Made by a program: the position numbers and the translations under genes | NCBI GenBank assembly: GCA_024231975.1 | Contig: JAAEQB010000076.1 | Location: forward strand, 59,169-123,168 | Length of the DNA stretch: 64,000 bases | Direction of reading: 5' to 3' | Origin: Allobosea sp. | GTDB lineage: Bacteria > Pseudomonadota > Alphaproteobacteria > Rhizobiales > Beijerinckiaceae | Notes under the pieces: generated by a model | The model's database searches: none | The model's input: the letters and a program-made list of their open reading frames with translations, nothing else | What the model was told of the DNA's origin: nothing | In this document: in pieces, positions 7,889-15,739 of the stretch | Layout: each line of letters begins with the position of its first letter | How positions within the stretch are numbered: the first letter of the stretch is position 1

Positions 7889-8305
7889 TTATTCGATGAT
7901 TTCGACTACGCGGTGGGTGCGTGGTTCGACGACGACGGCTTCGCCGTTTACGACCGTATAGCGATAGCCGGGCGCGCCATACATTGTCGGCACGTTGTGA
8001 TAGGCGACGCCGCGCGCCGGCAGCACCACACCGACCTCGACCGGTTCGGCATAGCGATACGAACGCATATGCTGCGCCATCACATAGTTCCGGAAGGCGG
8101 CATCGTCGTTGATCATCCCGGCGGCGTGAGCCCGCGGGGGCGCAGCGAAGGTGTCGAGCGGCACCAAGTTCGTATCTCTGCCGACGAGGGCCGGGTCATG
8201 AGTGACCCCGCCGGCCGGGTCGCGGATGATGGGGCCAGTCTCCTGGGCGAAAACGGTTGCAGGAATGGCTGCAAGAGCGGCAGCAAACAGAATCCGCTTG
8301 ATCAT
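7889..8305 (-). CDS. DUF1236 domain secreted protein
   Basis: 138 residues. MIKRILFAAALAAIPATVFAQ is a clean signal peptide. The C-terminal half carries the DUF1236 pattern: YRYAEPVEVGVVLP, YRYTVVNGEAVVVEP and the terminal RTHRVVEIIE. The ATG at 8305 has GGAGGT 7 bases upstream, which decides it over an upstream start at 8335. The family is common and often multicopy in Hyphomicrobiales, with no known function; it is probably periplasmic. A longer paralogue with a glycine-zipper insert lies 194 bases upstream on the same strand. Confidence 0.85.
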   Translation of the reverse strand: MIKRILFAAALAAIPATVFAQETGPIIRDPAGGVTHDPALVGRDTNLVPLDTFAAPPRAHAAGMINDDAAFRNYVMAQHMRSYRYAEPVEVGVVLPARGVAYHNVPTMYGAPGYRYTVVNGEAVVVEPRTHRVVEIIE

Positions 8306-8394
8306 GATCGACCTCCGATATCTGCGTAGCCCCACAGCGAGAATGCGCGTCTCTTGCGGCAGTTCCGTGCTTCGGCAATCACAAAAGCGAGAAT

Positions 8395-8420
8395 GGCCCG
8401 CCCCGGTGCCGGGGCGGGCC
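8395..8420 (-). terminator. Strong hairpin downstream of second DUF1236 gene
   Basis: GGCCCGCCCCGG (8395-8406) pairs with CCGGGGCGGGCC (8409-8420). On the minus strand it lies 80 bases after the stop of the gene at 8500-8946 and is followed by a loosely T-rich stretch (ATTCTCGCTTTTGT), so it is a likely terminator separating the two DUF1236 genes. Confidence 0.55.
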
Positions 8421-8499
8421 TTGCGATCCGGGGATGGTCACTCAGGTCGTGATGACGCGAGCGTCCAGCGGACCTGCCTCGATCACTCGATGATCTCGA

Positions 8500-8946
8500 T
8501 CATTCAATGATCTGGACGATGCGGCGGGTCTGCGGTTCGACCAGCACGGCGCGGTTGTTCACCACCGTGTAGCGGTAGCCGCTGGCGCGCTCGCCGAACT
8601 CGGCCGGCACCTCGCGATAGACTACGCCCTGCTGCGGCAGAACGGTGCCGACCGCGACCGGCTCGGCATAGGTGTAGGACGGCACGCGCTGCTCGACCAC
8701 ATAGGTGCGGAAGCGCGGGGCATTGTCGCCGATCACCGCGCCGGTGAAGCCGCCGACAACGGCGCCGCCGACGCCGCCTACGACCGCGCCGACCGGGCCG
8801 CCGACCACGGCGCCGCCGACAGCACCGGCGGTCGCGCCGCCGACGATGCCACTGGCCGCGCCGCCCTGGGCGCCGTCAGGATTCTGAGCGAAAGCCGCCG
8901 CCGGAACGATGGCGAGGGCGGTGACGAGAGCAAGCTTCTTGAACAT
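8500..8946 (-). CDS. DUF1236 protein with glycine-zipper region
   Basis: 148 residues. A signal peptide (MFKKLALVTALAIVPAAAFAQ) is followed by a Gly/Ala/Val repeat region at residues ~28-75 (GGAVVGGPVGAVVGGVGG and similar), a glycine-zipper that could insert in or pack against a membrane, and then the DUF1236 domain ending VVNNRAVLVEPQTRRIVQIIE. AGGAGAACGGAC precedes the ATG. It is a paralogue of the gene at 7889-8305: the C-terminal ~75 residues align closely while the glycine region is unique to this copy. Function unknown; envelope location inferred. Confidence 0.85.
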   Translation of the reverse strand: MFKKLALVTALAIVPAAAFAQNPDGAQGGAASGIVGGATAGAVGGAVVGGPVGAVVGGVGGAVVGGFTGAVIGDNAPRFRTYVVEQRVPSYTYAEPVAVGTVLPQQGVVYREVPAEFGERASGYRYTVVNNRAVLVEPQTRRIVQIIE

Positions 8947-9049
8947 GTCCGTTCTCCTTTCAGAGGGGGAACCTCGGGGAAAGGAACGGGCAGCGCCGGG
9001 CTCGGTTCCGCCAAATCGGTCACAAGCTGTGAACGATCGTGACCGGCCG

Positions 9050-9595
9050 CTAGGGTTTCGGCTTTTCGAACAAGGCGTTGGTGTCGATCACGAGCTCGAT
9101 GCCGGCGGCGCGGAAATCGTGGACCTGCGTGCGTTCAGGCACGCGTCCGGGATTGTCGAACAGCTCGCTGACCGTCGCTTCCTCTGACAGGAACAGGAAG
9201 TCGGCATGGCCTCCGTGCTCGGGATAGGCGTCGACCGCATGCCAGGTGCCGCGATGGAACAGCACGCCTTCGCCGTCGAGCCGGAAGGCGCGTAGCGAAT
9301 CGGGGGCCGGCGGCGTGTCGGACGGTTCGGCGACGACGATGACGGCCGGTGGGCCGCCGAGCGACTGGCGCGCTTCGGTGACATGCAGATGTCGCTCGAC
9401 CAGGGCGACGATGAAGGGGCGTGCATGGTAGCGCACGATCTGCAGCCGCGGCTGGCTTTCGGCGGCGAAAGGCTGGATCCAGATGTCGTAGCCTTCGCGG
9501 CCGGTATCGCGCGCTCCCGCGGGAGACAGGACGCGGCCATAGGGGGCAAAGGCTTCGGCGGAAATCGGGGAGACGGGCAAGGTGATGCGGCGCAT
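9050..9595 (-). CDS. Ureidoglycolate lyase (AllA) family protein
   Basis: 181 residues matching the AllA fold (PF04115): residue block ALVERHLHVTEARQSL corresponds to the ERHP..SQ.F segment, then PAVIVVAEP, and the conserved GVLFHRGTWHAVDAY near the middle, with His side chains for the metal/ureidoglycolate site. In purine degradation AllA splits ureidoglycolate into glyoxylate and urea. Several residues differ from classical AllA, so the substrate may differ. I chose the ATG at 9595 because an earlier TTG start (9622) would lie inside the terminator at 9621-9651. Downstream of tctC on the same strand. Confidence 0.72.
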   Translation of the reverse strand: MRRITLPVSPISAEAFAPYGRVLSPAGARDTGREGYDIWIQPFAAESQPRLQIVRYHARPFIVALVERHLHVTEARQSLGGPPAVIVVAEPSDTPPAPDSLRAFRLDGEGVLFHRGTWHAVDAYPEHGGHADFLFLSEEATVSELFDNPGRVPERTQVHDFRAAGIELVIDTNALFEKPKP

Positions 9596-9620
9596 CTGCG
9601 CATCGTAGTGCGTGGCTGCC

Positions 9621-9651
9621 AAAAGAAAACGGCGGGCCTGAAGCCCGCCGT
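9621..9651 (-). terminator. Rho-independent terminator after tctC
   Basis: ACGGCGGGC (9629-9637) pairs with GCCCGCCGT (9643-9651) around a 5-base loop. Read on the minus strand it is followed by GTTTTCTTTTGG, a good T tract, 24 bases after the tctC stop. It should end most transcripts of the tct operon before the AllA-like gene. Confidence 0.8.
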
Positions 9652-9674
9652 CCGCGAGTCCATGCGCCGGGCGC

Positions 9675-10646
9675 TTATTGCTTCGGCGCGGCGGCGAGCA
9701 CCGGCGAGAGCTTGTCGGCGTCGCGCTTGATGATGGCCGCGAAACCGGCCGGGGTCCGCTCTTCCTTCGTCGGCAGCACGGTGCCGAGGTCGAGCAGGCG
9801 CTTCTTGACGCCCTCGTCGTTCAGCGCCTTGTCGAGCGCGTCGACCAGCTTGTCGACGGCTTCCTTCGGCAGGCCCTTCGGCGCCGCGATGCCGTTCCAG
9901 GCCTCGATCTGGTATTCGGGCAGCCCGGCTTCCTTGGTGGTCGGGATGTCCGGCAAAGCGGGCGAGCGCTCGGCCGAGGCGATGGCATAGGCCTTGATCG
10001 TGCCGGCCTTGATCTGCTCGGCGACGCTGACGATCTGGTCGCACATGAAGTCGACCTGACCGGAGACGAGGTCGTTCAGGGCCGGGCCGGTGCCGCGATA
10101 GGCCACCGAGTTCAGCTTCGGCACGCCGAGCTGGCCCTTGAGCAGGGTGCAGGTCGTCCACGACACCGAGCCGACGCCGGCATGGGCCTCGTTCACCTTG
10201 TCGGTGTTGCCCTTCACATAGGTGACGAACTCCTTGAGGTCCTTCGGCGCGAAGGCCTTCTTGGCGACGATCAGGATCGGCGTGCCGCCAGCGAGGCCGA
10301 TCGTTGTCATGCCGTTGATCGGGTCGTATTTCAGGCCGGGATAGGTCGCCGGCGCCGCGGAGAAGGTGCCGAGATGTCCCATCGCGATGGTGTAGCCATC
10401 CGGCGCCGCGGTCACCGCGCGGGCGATGCCGGTGGTGCCGCCGGCGCCGGCGACGTTCTCGACCACGATCTGCTGGCCGAGCGTCTTTGACATGTTCTCG
10501 CTGACGATGCGGGCGATGATGTCGGTCGGCCCGCCGGCCGCGAAGGGCACGATCATGGTGATCGGCCGTTCCGGATATTTGGACTGGGCCTGCGCCGGCA
10601 GCGTGAAGGCGAGCGCTGTGGCAAGACCGAATATGAGCTTCTTCAT
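9675..10646 (-). CDS. tctC: Tripartite tricarboxylate transporter substrate-binding protein
   Basis: 323 residues. Signal peptide MKKLIFGLATALAFTLPAQAQ, then the Bug/TctC family signature: YPERPITMIVPFAAGGPTDIIARI, ENVAGAGGTTGIARA, DGYTIAMGH and the C-terminal PEYQIEAWNGIAAPKGLP. It captures a carboxylate-type ligand in the periplasm and delivers it to TctAB. The ligand cannot be read from sequence. It is the last gene of LysR-tctB-tctA-tctC, 65 bases after tctA. TctB next to it is frameshifted, so whether this protein still serves an active transporter is uncertain. Confidence 0.92.
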   Translation of the reverse strand: MKKLIFGLATALAFTLPAQAQSKYPERPITMIVPFAAGGPTDIIARIVSENMSKTLGQQIVVENVAGAGGTTGIARAVTAAPDGYTIAMGHLGTFSAAPATYPGLKYDPINGMTTIGLAGGTPILIVAKKAFAPKDLKEFVTYVKGNTDKVNEAHAGVGSVSWTTCTLLKGQLGVPKLNSVAYRGTGPALNDLVSGQVDFMCDQIVSVAEQIKAGTIKAYAIASAERSPALPDIPTTKEAGLPEYQIEAWNGIAAPKGLPKEAVDKLVDALDKALNDEGVKKRLLDLGTVLPTKEERTPAGFAAIIKRDADKLSPVLAAAPKQ

Positions 10647-10711
10647 GATCAATCTCTCTCCCTTGAAATGATGTGGCGAGGATGCCGGGACGGGGCCGTC
10701 AGGCAACCCCG

Positions 10712-12214
10712 TCATTCGGTGAAGACCTCGTCGCGCTTCTTCGACATCGACGGCAGAAGCGCGATGACGAGGATGGCGACGGCGACCAGCAGCAGGCCGG
10801 CCGAGATCGGCCGCTCGATGAAGGTCATGAACGAGCCGCGCGAGATGATCAGCGCCTGCCGGAGCTTCTCCTCCATCAGCTTGCCGAGCACGAAGCCGAG
10901 CAGCATCGGGGCCGGCTCGAAGCCGAGCTTGATCAGGAGGTAGCCGAACAGGCCGAACAGCGCGGTGAAGGCGACGTCGACCGGCTGGTTGTTCACCGAG
11001 TAGATGCCGATCGAGCAGAAGATTAGGATCGCCGGGAACATCAGGCGGTAGGGCACCTGCAGCAGCTTCACCCAGACGCCGACCAGCGGCAGGTTGATGA
11101 TCAGCAGCATCAGGTTGCCGATCCACATCGAAGCGATCATGCCCCAGAACAGGTCGGGATTCTTGGTCATGACCTGCGGGCCGGGGATGATGCCATGGAT
11201 CGTCATCGCGCCGACCATCAGCGCCATCACAGCATTTGGCGGGATGCCGAGGGTGAGCAGCGGGATGAAGGCGGTCTGTGCGCCGGCATTGTTGGCCGAT
11301 TCCGGCCCCGCCACACCCTCGATCGCGCCCTTGCCGAAGCGCGAGGGATCCTTGGCGAGCTTCTTCTCGATCGTGTAGCTCGCGAACGGCCCGAGCACCG
11401 CGCCGTTGCCTGGCAGGATGCCGAGGATGCCGCCGATGAACGTGCCGCGCAGGCAGGGCGCCGCCGACTGCTTGATGTCGTTCCAGTCCGGCAGCAGCCG
11501 GCCGATCTTCGACTTGACCACGTCGCGCGCTTCCGGGTTCTCCAGGTTGCGCAGCACCTCGGCGAAGCCGAACACGCCCATCGCCAGCACGGCGAAGTCG
11601 ATGCCATCAGAGAGCGGCGGGAAGCCGAAGGTCATGCGCTCCTGGCCGGTCTCGAGGTCGGTGCCGACGGTCGAGAGCAGCAGGCCGAGCATGATCATGC
11701 AGAAGGCCTTGAGGATTGAGCCGCGCGCCAGCACGACCGCGAAGCACAGACCCATCACCATCAGCGAGAAATATTCGGCCGGGCCGAACAGCAAAGCGAG
11801 GCGGGTCAGCGGCGCGCCGAGCGCGGCGATGATCACGGTTGCGACGCAGCCGGCGACGAAGGAGCCGATCGCGGCGGTGCCGAGCGCGACGCCGGCGCGG
11901 CCCTGCTTGGCCATCTGGTGGCCGTCGAGGGTGGTGACGACGGCGGTGGCCTCGCCGGGGATGTTGACCAGGATCGCGGTAGTCGAGCCGCCGTACTGCG
12001 CGCCGTAATAGATGCCGGCGAGCATGATCAGCGCGCCGACCGGGTCGAGGCCGAAGGTGATCGGCAGCAGCATGGCGATGGTGGCGACCGGGCCGACGCC
12101 GGGCAGAACGCCGATCAGCGTGCCGACGAGGCAGCCAACGAAGCAGAGCGCGATGTTCTTCAGCGTCAGCGCGACGCCGAAACCCAGCGAGAGGTGGGCG
12201 AGCATTTCACTCAT
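10712..12214 (-). CDS. tctA: Tripartite tricarboxylate transporter large permease
   Basis: 500 residues with about a dozen hydrophobic helices, the large TctA subunit that forms the transport path in the inner membrane. The hallmark segments are present: CFVGCLVGTLIGVLPGVGP near residues 25-45, AGIYYGAQYGGSTTAILVNIPGE, GTFIGGILGILPGNGAVLGPF, and ESANNAGAQTAFIPLLTLGIP. These glycine-rich repeats are the two inverted-repeat tip loops of the fold. It starts 3 bases after the (interrupted) tctB reading frame ends, showing tight operon packing. Confidence 0.95.
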   Translation of the reverse strand: MSEMLAHLSLGFGVALTLKNIALCFVGCLVGTLIGVLPGVGPVATIAMLLPITFGLDPVGALIMLAGIYYGAQYGGSTTAILVNIPGEATAVVTTLDGHQMAKQGRAGVALGTAAIGSFVAGCVATVIIAALGAPLTRLALLFGPAEYFSLMVMGLCFAVVLARGSILKAFCMIMLGLLLSTVGTDLETGQERMTFGFPPLSDGIDFAVLAMGVFGFAEVLRNLENPEARDVVKSKIGRLLPDWNDIKQSAAPCLRGTFIGGILGILPGNGAVLGPFASYTIEKKLAKDPSRFGKGAIEGVAGPESANNAGAQTAFIPLLTLGIPPNAVMALMVGAMTIHGIIPGPQVMTKNPDLFWGMIASMWIGNLMLLIINLPLVGVWVKLLQVPYRLMFPAILIFCSIGIYSVNNQPVDVAFTALFGLFGYLLIKLGFEPAPMLLGFVLGKLMEEKLRQALIISRGSFMTFIERPISAGLLLVAVAILVIALLPSMSKKRDEVFTE

Positions 12215-12217
12215 GGG

Positions 12218-12759
12218 TCAGATTCCCAGCAGCCAGGGCGCCAGCGGGATCGGCAGACCCAGCGCGTATTTGAACATCAGGGCGCAGCCCGCCGTCATCG
12301 CGATCGCGAAGATGATCAGCTCCTTGAGCTTCACATCCTCCGCCGCGAGGCCGGAGATGATCACGACCAGCGGGCCGGAGACGAGCATGCCGAGCTGCGG
12401 CACCTTGAGCGGGCCGATCTCGAAGCCGCGGATGGTCAGGCCGAAGACGACCGCCGCGCCGAGCACGAAGATGACGCCGCGCCGAGCACGAAGATGACGC
12501 CGCGCCAGGACCAGCCGGCGAGCTTCTCGCCGTTGTAGCGCAGCGAGTTGAAGGCGAGCACCGCGCCGAGGCCGGCGCAGATCCAGGCGAAGGCCTTGGG
12601 CAGCATGCCCGGGCCGATCTGGCGCAGCGTCCCGGTCGGAAGGTCGCTCGACAGGATGAGCGCCAGCCCGGCCAGCGCGACCATGAACAGGCCGGCGGCC
12701 AGGTCCTGTGTCGAACGGACGCGCCAACCTCGCGCGGCCTCGATCTTGTTCAGACTCAT
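12218..12759 (-). pseudogene. tctB: TctB small permease, frameshifted by 23-bp tandem duplication
   Basis: The first ~95 codons from the ATG at 12759 encode a TctB start (MSLNKIEAARGWRVRSTQD, helix LAAGLFMVALAGLALILS, then LRQIGPGMLPKAFAWICAGLG and WSWRGVIFVLGAA). After that the frame runs into nonsense. The correct continuation (VVFGLTIRGFEIGPLKVPQL to the C-terminus PLAPWLLGI) lies in another frame. The cause is visible: a 23-bp unit is repeated in tandem over 12452-12506. Removing one copy restores one uninterrupted protein of about 170 residues, normal for TctB. The start overlaps the LysR stop by one base. Sequencing error is an alternative explanation. Confidence 0.85.
12452..12506. repeat. 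23-bp tandem duplication inside tctB
   Basis: GAGCACGAAGATGACGCC begins at 12461 and again at 12484; matching continues on both sides to give about 2.4 copies of a 23-bp unit. Since 23 is not a multiple of three it shifts the tctB frame. The copies are identical, which implies a recent event. Confidence 0.9.
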
Positions 12760-13748
12760 CAATGTCCTCCGGCTCGGGTGGTTACTGTGCGGACGGCAGG
12801 CTTTCTGCCTCGTCCGTTGACGCTGAACGGCAGAACGTGGCCCTCGTCGATCAGGGTCACGCTCTCGCGCAGGATGGCGAGGAAATCGTCGCGTGCGGCG
12901 AGCTTCTGGTGTGGACGCCAGGCGACGCCGACGAGTGCGCCGGGCGGCGGCGGGTCGAGCAGCGCGCCGCGCAGGCGTCGCATGGTGACCCCCGGAAAAC
13001 TCAGCCGTGAGACCCAGTCCGGCGCCAGGGCCATGCCGAGCCCAGCCGCGACCGCCGACATCATCGCCGGCTTCTCGGTCGCCTCAATGGTGACGTTGGG
13101 CACCGCCCCGACGCTTTCGAAATAAGCCATGACCAGGTCGTAGGCGAAGGGGCGGATGCGCTTGGAGGGCACGACGAAGGGCTCGCCGACCAGGTCCTGC
13201 ATGGTCAGGTACTCGCGCGCCGCGAGCGGGTGGCTCTCGCTCAGCACCACGATCGGCCGCTCGACGCGCAGGATCTCGAAGGCGCAGTCGGTCGGCTTGC
13301 GCGGCGGGCGCAGCAAGGCGAGGTCGAGCTTTCCCGCCTCCAGCATCTGCACCAGCGGGGCTGTCATCGCCTCGACGAATTTGATTTCGATGCCGGGATG
13401 GCGCGAGCGGAACGTCACCAGCGCTTCCGGCACGAAGCTCGACGAGGCAGCGTCGATCGCGCCGACACGCAGGACCTTGCTGGAAGCCAGCGACGCCTCG
13501 CGCACCGAGCGCGAGGCGCGTTCCATGCGCACGAGGATGGCCTTGGCCTCTTCGAGCATGATCAGCCCGGCGCGGGTGAGCGCAACCTGCCGGGTGGTGC
13601 GGGTCAAAAGGCTGACGCCGAGCTCGTCCTCGAGCGCGCTGATCTGGCGTGAAAGGGCTGGTGGTGCGAGGCCGAGCCGCTCGGCCGCCCGGCCGAAATG
13701 CAGCTCTTCCGCCACCGCGATGAAGCATCGCAGTTGCCGCAGGTCCAT
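12759..13748 (-). CDS. LysR-family transcriptional regulator
   Basis: 329 residues. The N-terminal winged helix-turn-helix is textbook LysR: MDLRQLRCFIAVAEELHFGRAAERLG, then PPALSRQISALEDELGVSLL (residues ~28-50). The rest is the periplasmic-binding-like effector domain (for example ASSSFVPEALVTFRSRHPGIE and AVAAGLGMALAPDW). Unusually for LysR genes it is not divergent from its targets: it is the first gene of the tctBAC operon on the same strand, its TGA overlapping the tctB ATG. It probably senses the transported carboxylate and controls the operon including itself. Confidence 0.92.
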   Translation of the reverse strand: MDLRQLRCFIAVAEELHFGRAAERLGLAPPALSRQISALEDELGVSLLTRTTRQVALTRAGLIMLEEAKAILVRMERASRSVREASLASSKVLRVGAIDAASSSFVPEALVTFRSRHPGIEIKFVEAMTAPLVQMLEAGKLDLALLRPPRKPTDCAFEILRVERPIVVLSESHPLAAREYLTMQDLVGEPFVVPSKRIRPFAYDLVMAYFESVGAVPNVTIEATEKPAMMSAVAAGLGMALAPDWVSRLSFPGVTMRRLRGALLDPPPPGALVGVAWRPHQKLAARDDFLAILRESVTLIDEGHVLPFSVNGRGRKPAVRTVTTRAGGH

Positions 13749-13881
13749 GGTTGTCGCGCTCCCCTCTGGCGTATCGCTTTTTGTGATATCTGCCAGTCGT
13801 TTCGGTTATGCCCTTTAGCGGCTATCGCCAGTTTTGCGACCCTAGAGCAATTCATAATTTATTGGCAACAAAGCCCGTCAC

Positions 13882-13921
13882 CGCGGCAACGGTGTCCACA
13901 GATGTGAACACCGTTGCCGCG
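13882..13921. other. 14-bp perfect inverted repeat
   Basis: CGCGGCAACGGTGT (13882-13895) pairs perfectly with ACACCGTTGCCGCG (13908-13921) across a 12-base loop, in the 233-base gap between the EamA transporter stop and the LysR start. It may terminate the transporter transcript, or be an operator for the LysR operon 130 bases downstream. No T tract follows directly. Confidence 0.55.
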
Positions 13922-13981
13922 ATCGGGCAAAGCCGTAGTGAATTGATCTTTCGGACGGTTATGCGCGCCAACCGAGGCCGT

Positions 13982-14923
13982 TCAAGCCGTCGGGGCGCCC
14001 GCTCGTGTCGGGCTCCACAATCCGGCCACGCGGCCGTCGATCAGGGCTAGTCCGACGAAGATCGCGGCCATGCCGGCGAAATGGCGCGGCAGCAGCTCCT
14101 CGCCCAGCAGGCCGGAGCCGAGCAGGATTGCGCTGACCGGGATCAGGAAGGTCACCAGCATGACATTGCTCGGCCCGGCGGCACGCATGATCCGGAAGAA
14201 GAGGATGTAGGCCAGCGCCGTCGAGATCAGGGCGAGGCCAACCGCTGCGAGAATCGCCTGCTGTGAGGGGATTGGCAGCGTCCAGGGTGGATGCAGGACA
14301 AAGACGATCGGAACGATCATCACCGTCGAGGCGGTGAGCTGGCCGGTGGCGGCGACGAGCGGCGGCAAGCCGCGAAAGCGTCGGCCGAACAGGCCGGAGA
14401 AGGCATAGGAGACCGCGGCGAGGATGCAGGCGAGCTGCGCCGCGAGATTGGATCCGAGGCCGCCGAGCGCGTCGGGGCCCATCAGGATGCCGACCCCGAC
14501 GAGGCCGGCCAGGACGCCTCCGAGCTTCAGCCCGGTCGCCTTCTCGTTACCGAAGCAATGCATCACCAGCACGGCGAAGATCGGCGTGGTCGCGTTCAGG
14601 ATCGAGGCGAGGCCGCTGGCGATCTGCTGCTGGCCCCAGAGGAACAGGCTGAACGGGATCAGGTTGTTGAGGATGCCCATGCCGAAGAAGGCGAGCCAGG
14701 TGCTGCGCCCGACCGCCATGGAGTGGCCGGTGATCCGCACCACCAGCAGCAGGGCCAGCGCCGCCAGCCCGACGCGGACCTGCACGACGGCGAAGGGCGG
14801 CCATTCCGCTACGGTGAGCTTGTTGAAGAAGAACGAGCCGCCCCACAGGATCGAGAGGGCGATGAGCAGGAGCCACTCGGTCGGGCCCATGCGGAGCGAG
14901 GGAGCAGGAGTCGGCTGTGTCAT
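13982..14923 (-). CDS. DMT superfamily (EamA) transporter
   Basis: 313 residues with about ten hydrophobic helices in two EamA repeats. Recognisable positions: WLLLIALSILWGGSFFFNKL at the first helix, the LWGQQQIASGLASILNATTPIF block near residue 100, and AYILFFRIMRAAGPSNVM in the second repeat, followed by LIPVSAILLGSGLLGEEL. Such proteins export metabolites or amino acids; the substrate is not predictable. The ATG at 14923 gives a short cytoplasmic N-tail; another in-frame ATG at 14953 has no better ribosome site. It stands alone. Confidence 0.85.
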   Translation of the reverse strand: MTQPTPAPSLRMGPTEWLLLIALSILWGGSFFFNKLTVAEWPPFAVVQVRVGLAALALLLVVRITGHSMAVGRSTWLAFFGMGILNNLIPFSLFLWGQQQIASGLASILNATTPIFAVLVMHCFGNEKATGLKLGGVLAGLVGVGILMGPDALGGLGSNLAAQLACILAAVSYAFSGLFGRRFRGLPPLVAATGQLTASTVMIVPIVFVLHPPWTLPIPSQQAILAAVGLALISTALAYILFFRIMRAAGPSNVMLVTFLIPVSAILLGSGLLGEELLPRHFAGMAAIFVGLALIDGRVAGLWSPTRAGAPTA

Positions 14924-15008
14924 GGCGCAATCTGTCCTCGCAGGGCGGGTCATCCTGCGTCAGTAGGTGGCCTGGCAGGGCCCGGCCACCCGATTTCCGC
15001 CAAGCGCC

Positions 15009-15671
15009 TCAGGCCGGCTCAGCGTCGCGCAATGCCCACATCGCCTTGAAGGCCGGGCGCTGGTGCAGCTTGTCGAGCCAGGCCTTGACGTTCGGAGCTG
15101 CGTCGAAGAGCTGCGTCGCCGGCTTGGCGTAGCGGATGATCTCGGCGGTGTTGATGTCGGCCACGGTGAAGCGGCCGCCCATGACATAGCCGTTGCCGTC
15201 CGCCAGCGCCTTGTCGAGCACGGCGAATGGCGCGGCCAACGCCTCGAGCGCCTTGCTGATGAGGGCCGGGTCGCGCTTCTCCGGCGGATAGGCGGCGAGA
15301 TGGTAGGTCAGGTTGAGCGCATGGGTCTCGCACTCGGTCGCGGCCCAGAGCGCCCACATCGCGGCGAGCCCTTCCTCCTGGACGTCTTTCGGCGCGACCG
15401 GCCCGCCATGCTTGCGGGCGAGGTAGAGGTTGATCGCCAGCGATTCGTGCATGACGAAGCCGTCATCGTCGATCGACGGGATATGGCCGTTCGGATTGAC
15501 GACCATGAACTCGGGGCTGCGGGTATGCACGGGCGCGTCGGCCGCCTTCGGGTCGGGCAGGCGATAGGCCTGGATCACCGGCACGTGCTTGAAGGTGATG
15601 CCGAGCTCGTTGGCGAGCCAGACATTGCGCGTCGCGCGCGAGCGGTAGCAGCCATAGATGGTCAGTGACAT
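15009..15671 (-). CDS. Glutathione S-transferase family protein
   Basis: 220 residues. Thioredoxin-like N-domain MSLTIYGCYRSRATRNVWLANEL (the SRATR segment is where catalytic Ser/Cys/Arg usually sits), then the glutathione-binding NPNGHIPSIDDDGFVMHESLAINLYLARK with cis-Pro and Glu-Ser, and the all-helical C-domain (FTVADINTAEIIRYA is the N-capping motif). Likely conjugates glutathione to electrophiles or acts as a reductase. The gap to the EamA gene is 85 bases and both are on the same strand, but no functional link is evident. Confidence 0.88.
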   Translation of the reverse strand: MSLTIYGCYRSRATRNVWLANELGITFKHVPVIQAYRLPDPKAADAPVHTRSPEFMVVNPNGHIPSIDDDGFVMHESLAINLYLARKHGGPVAPKDVQEEGLAAMWALWAATECETHALNLTYHLAAYPPEKRDPALISKALEALAAPFAVLDKALADGNGYVMGGRFTVADINTAEIIRYAKPATQLFDAAPNVKAWLDKLHQRPAFKAMWALRDAEPA

Positions 15672-15739
15672 GAGCAGGATTCCGGCAGACGGGGATGAAC
15701 TCCGAATCCGGGGACCCGAAGAAGAAAATTCTACGAAGC

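Noticed and set aside
12465..12500. Programmed ribosomal frameshift in tctB
   Set aside because: No slippery heptamer; the shift is fully explained by an exact 23-bp duplication.
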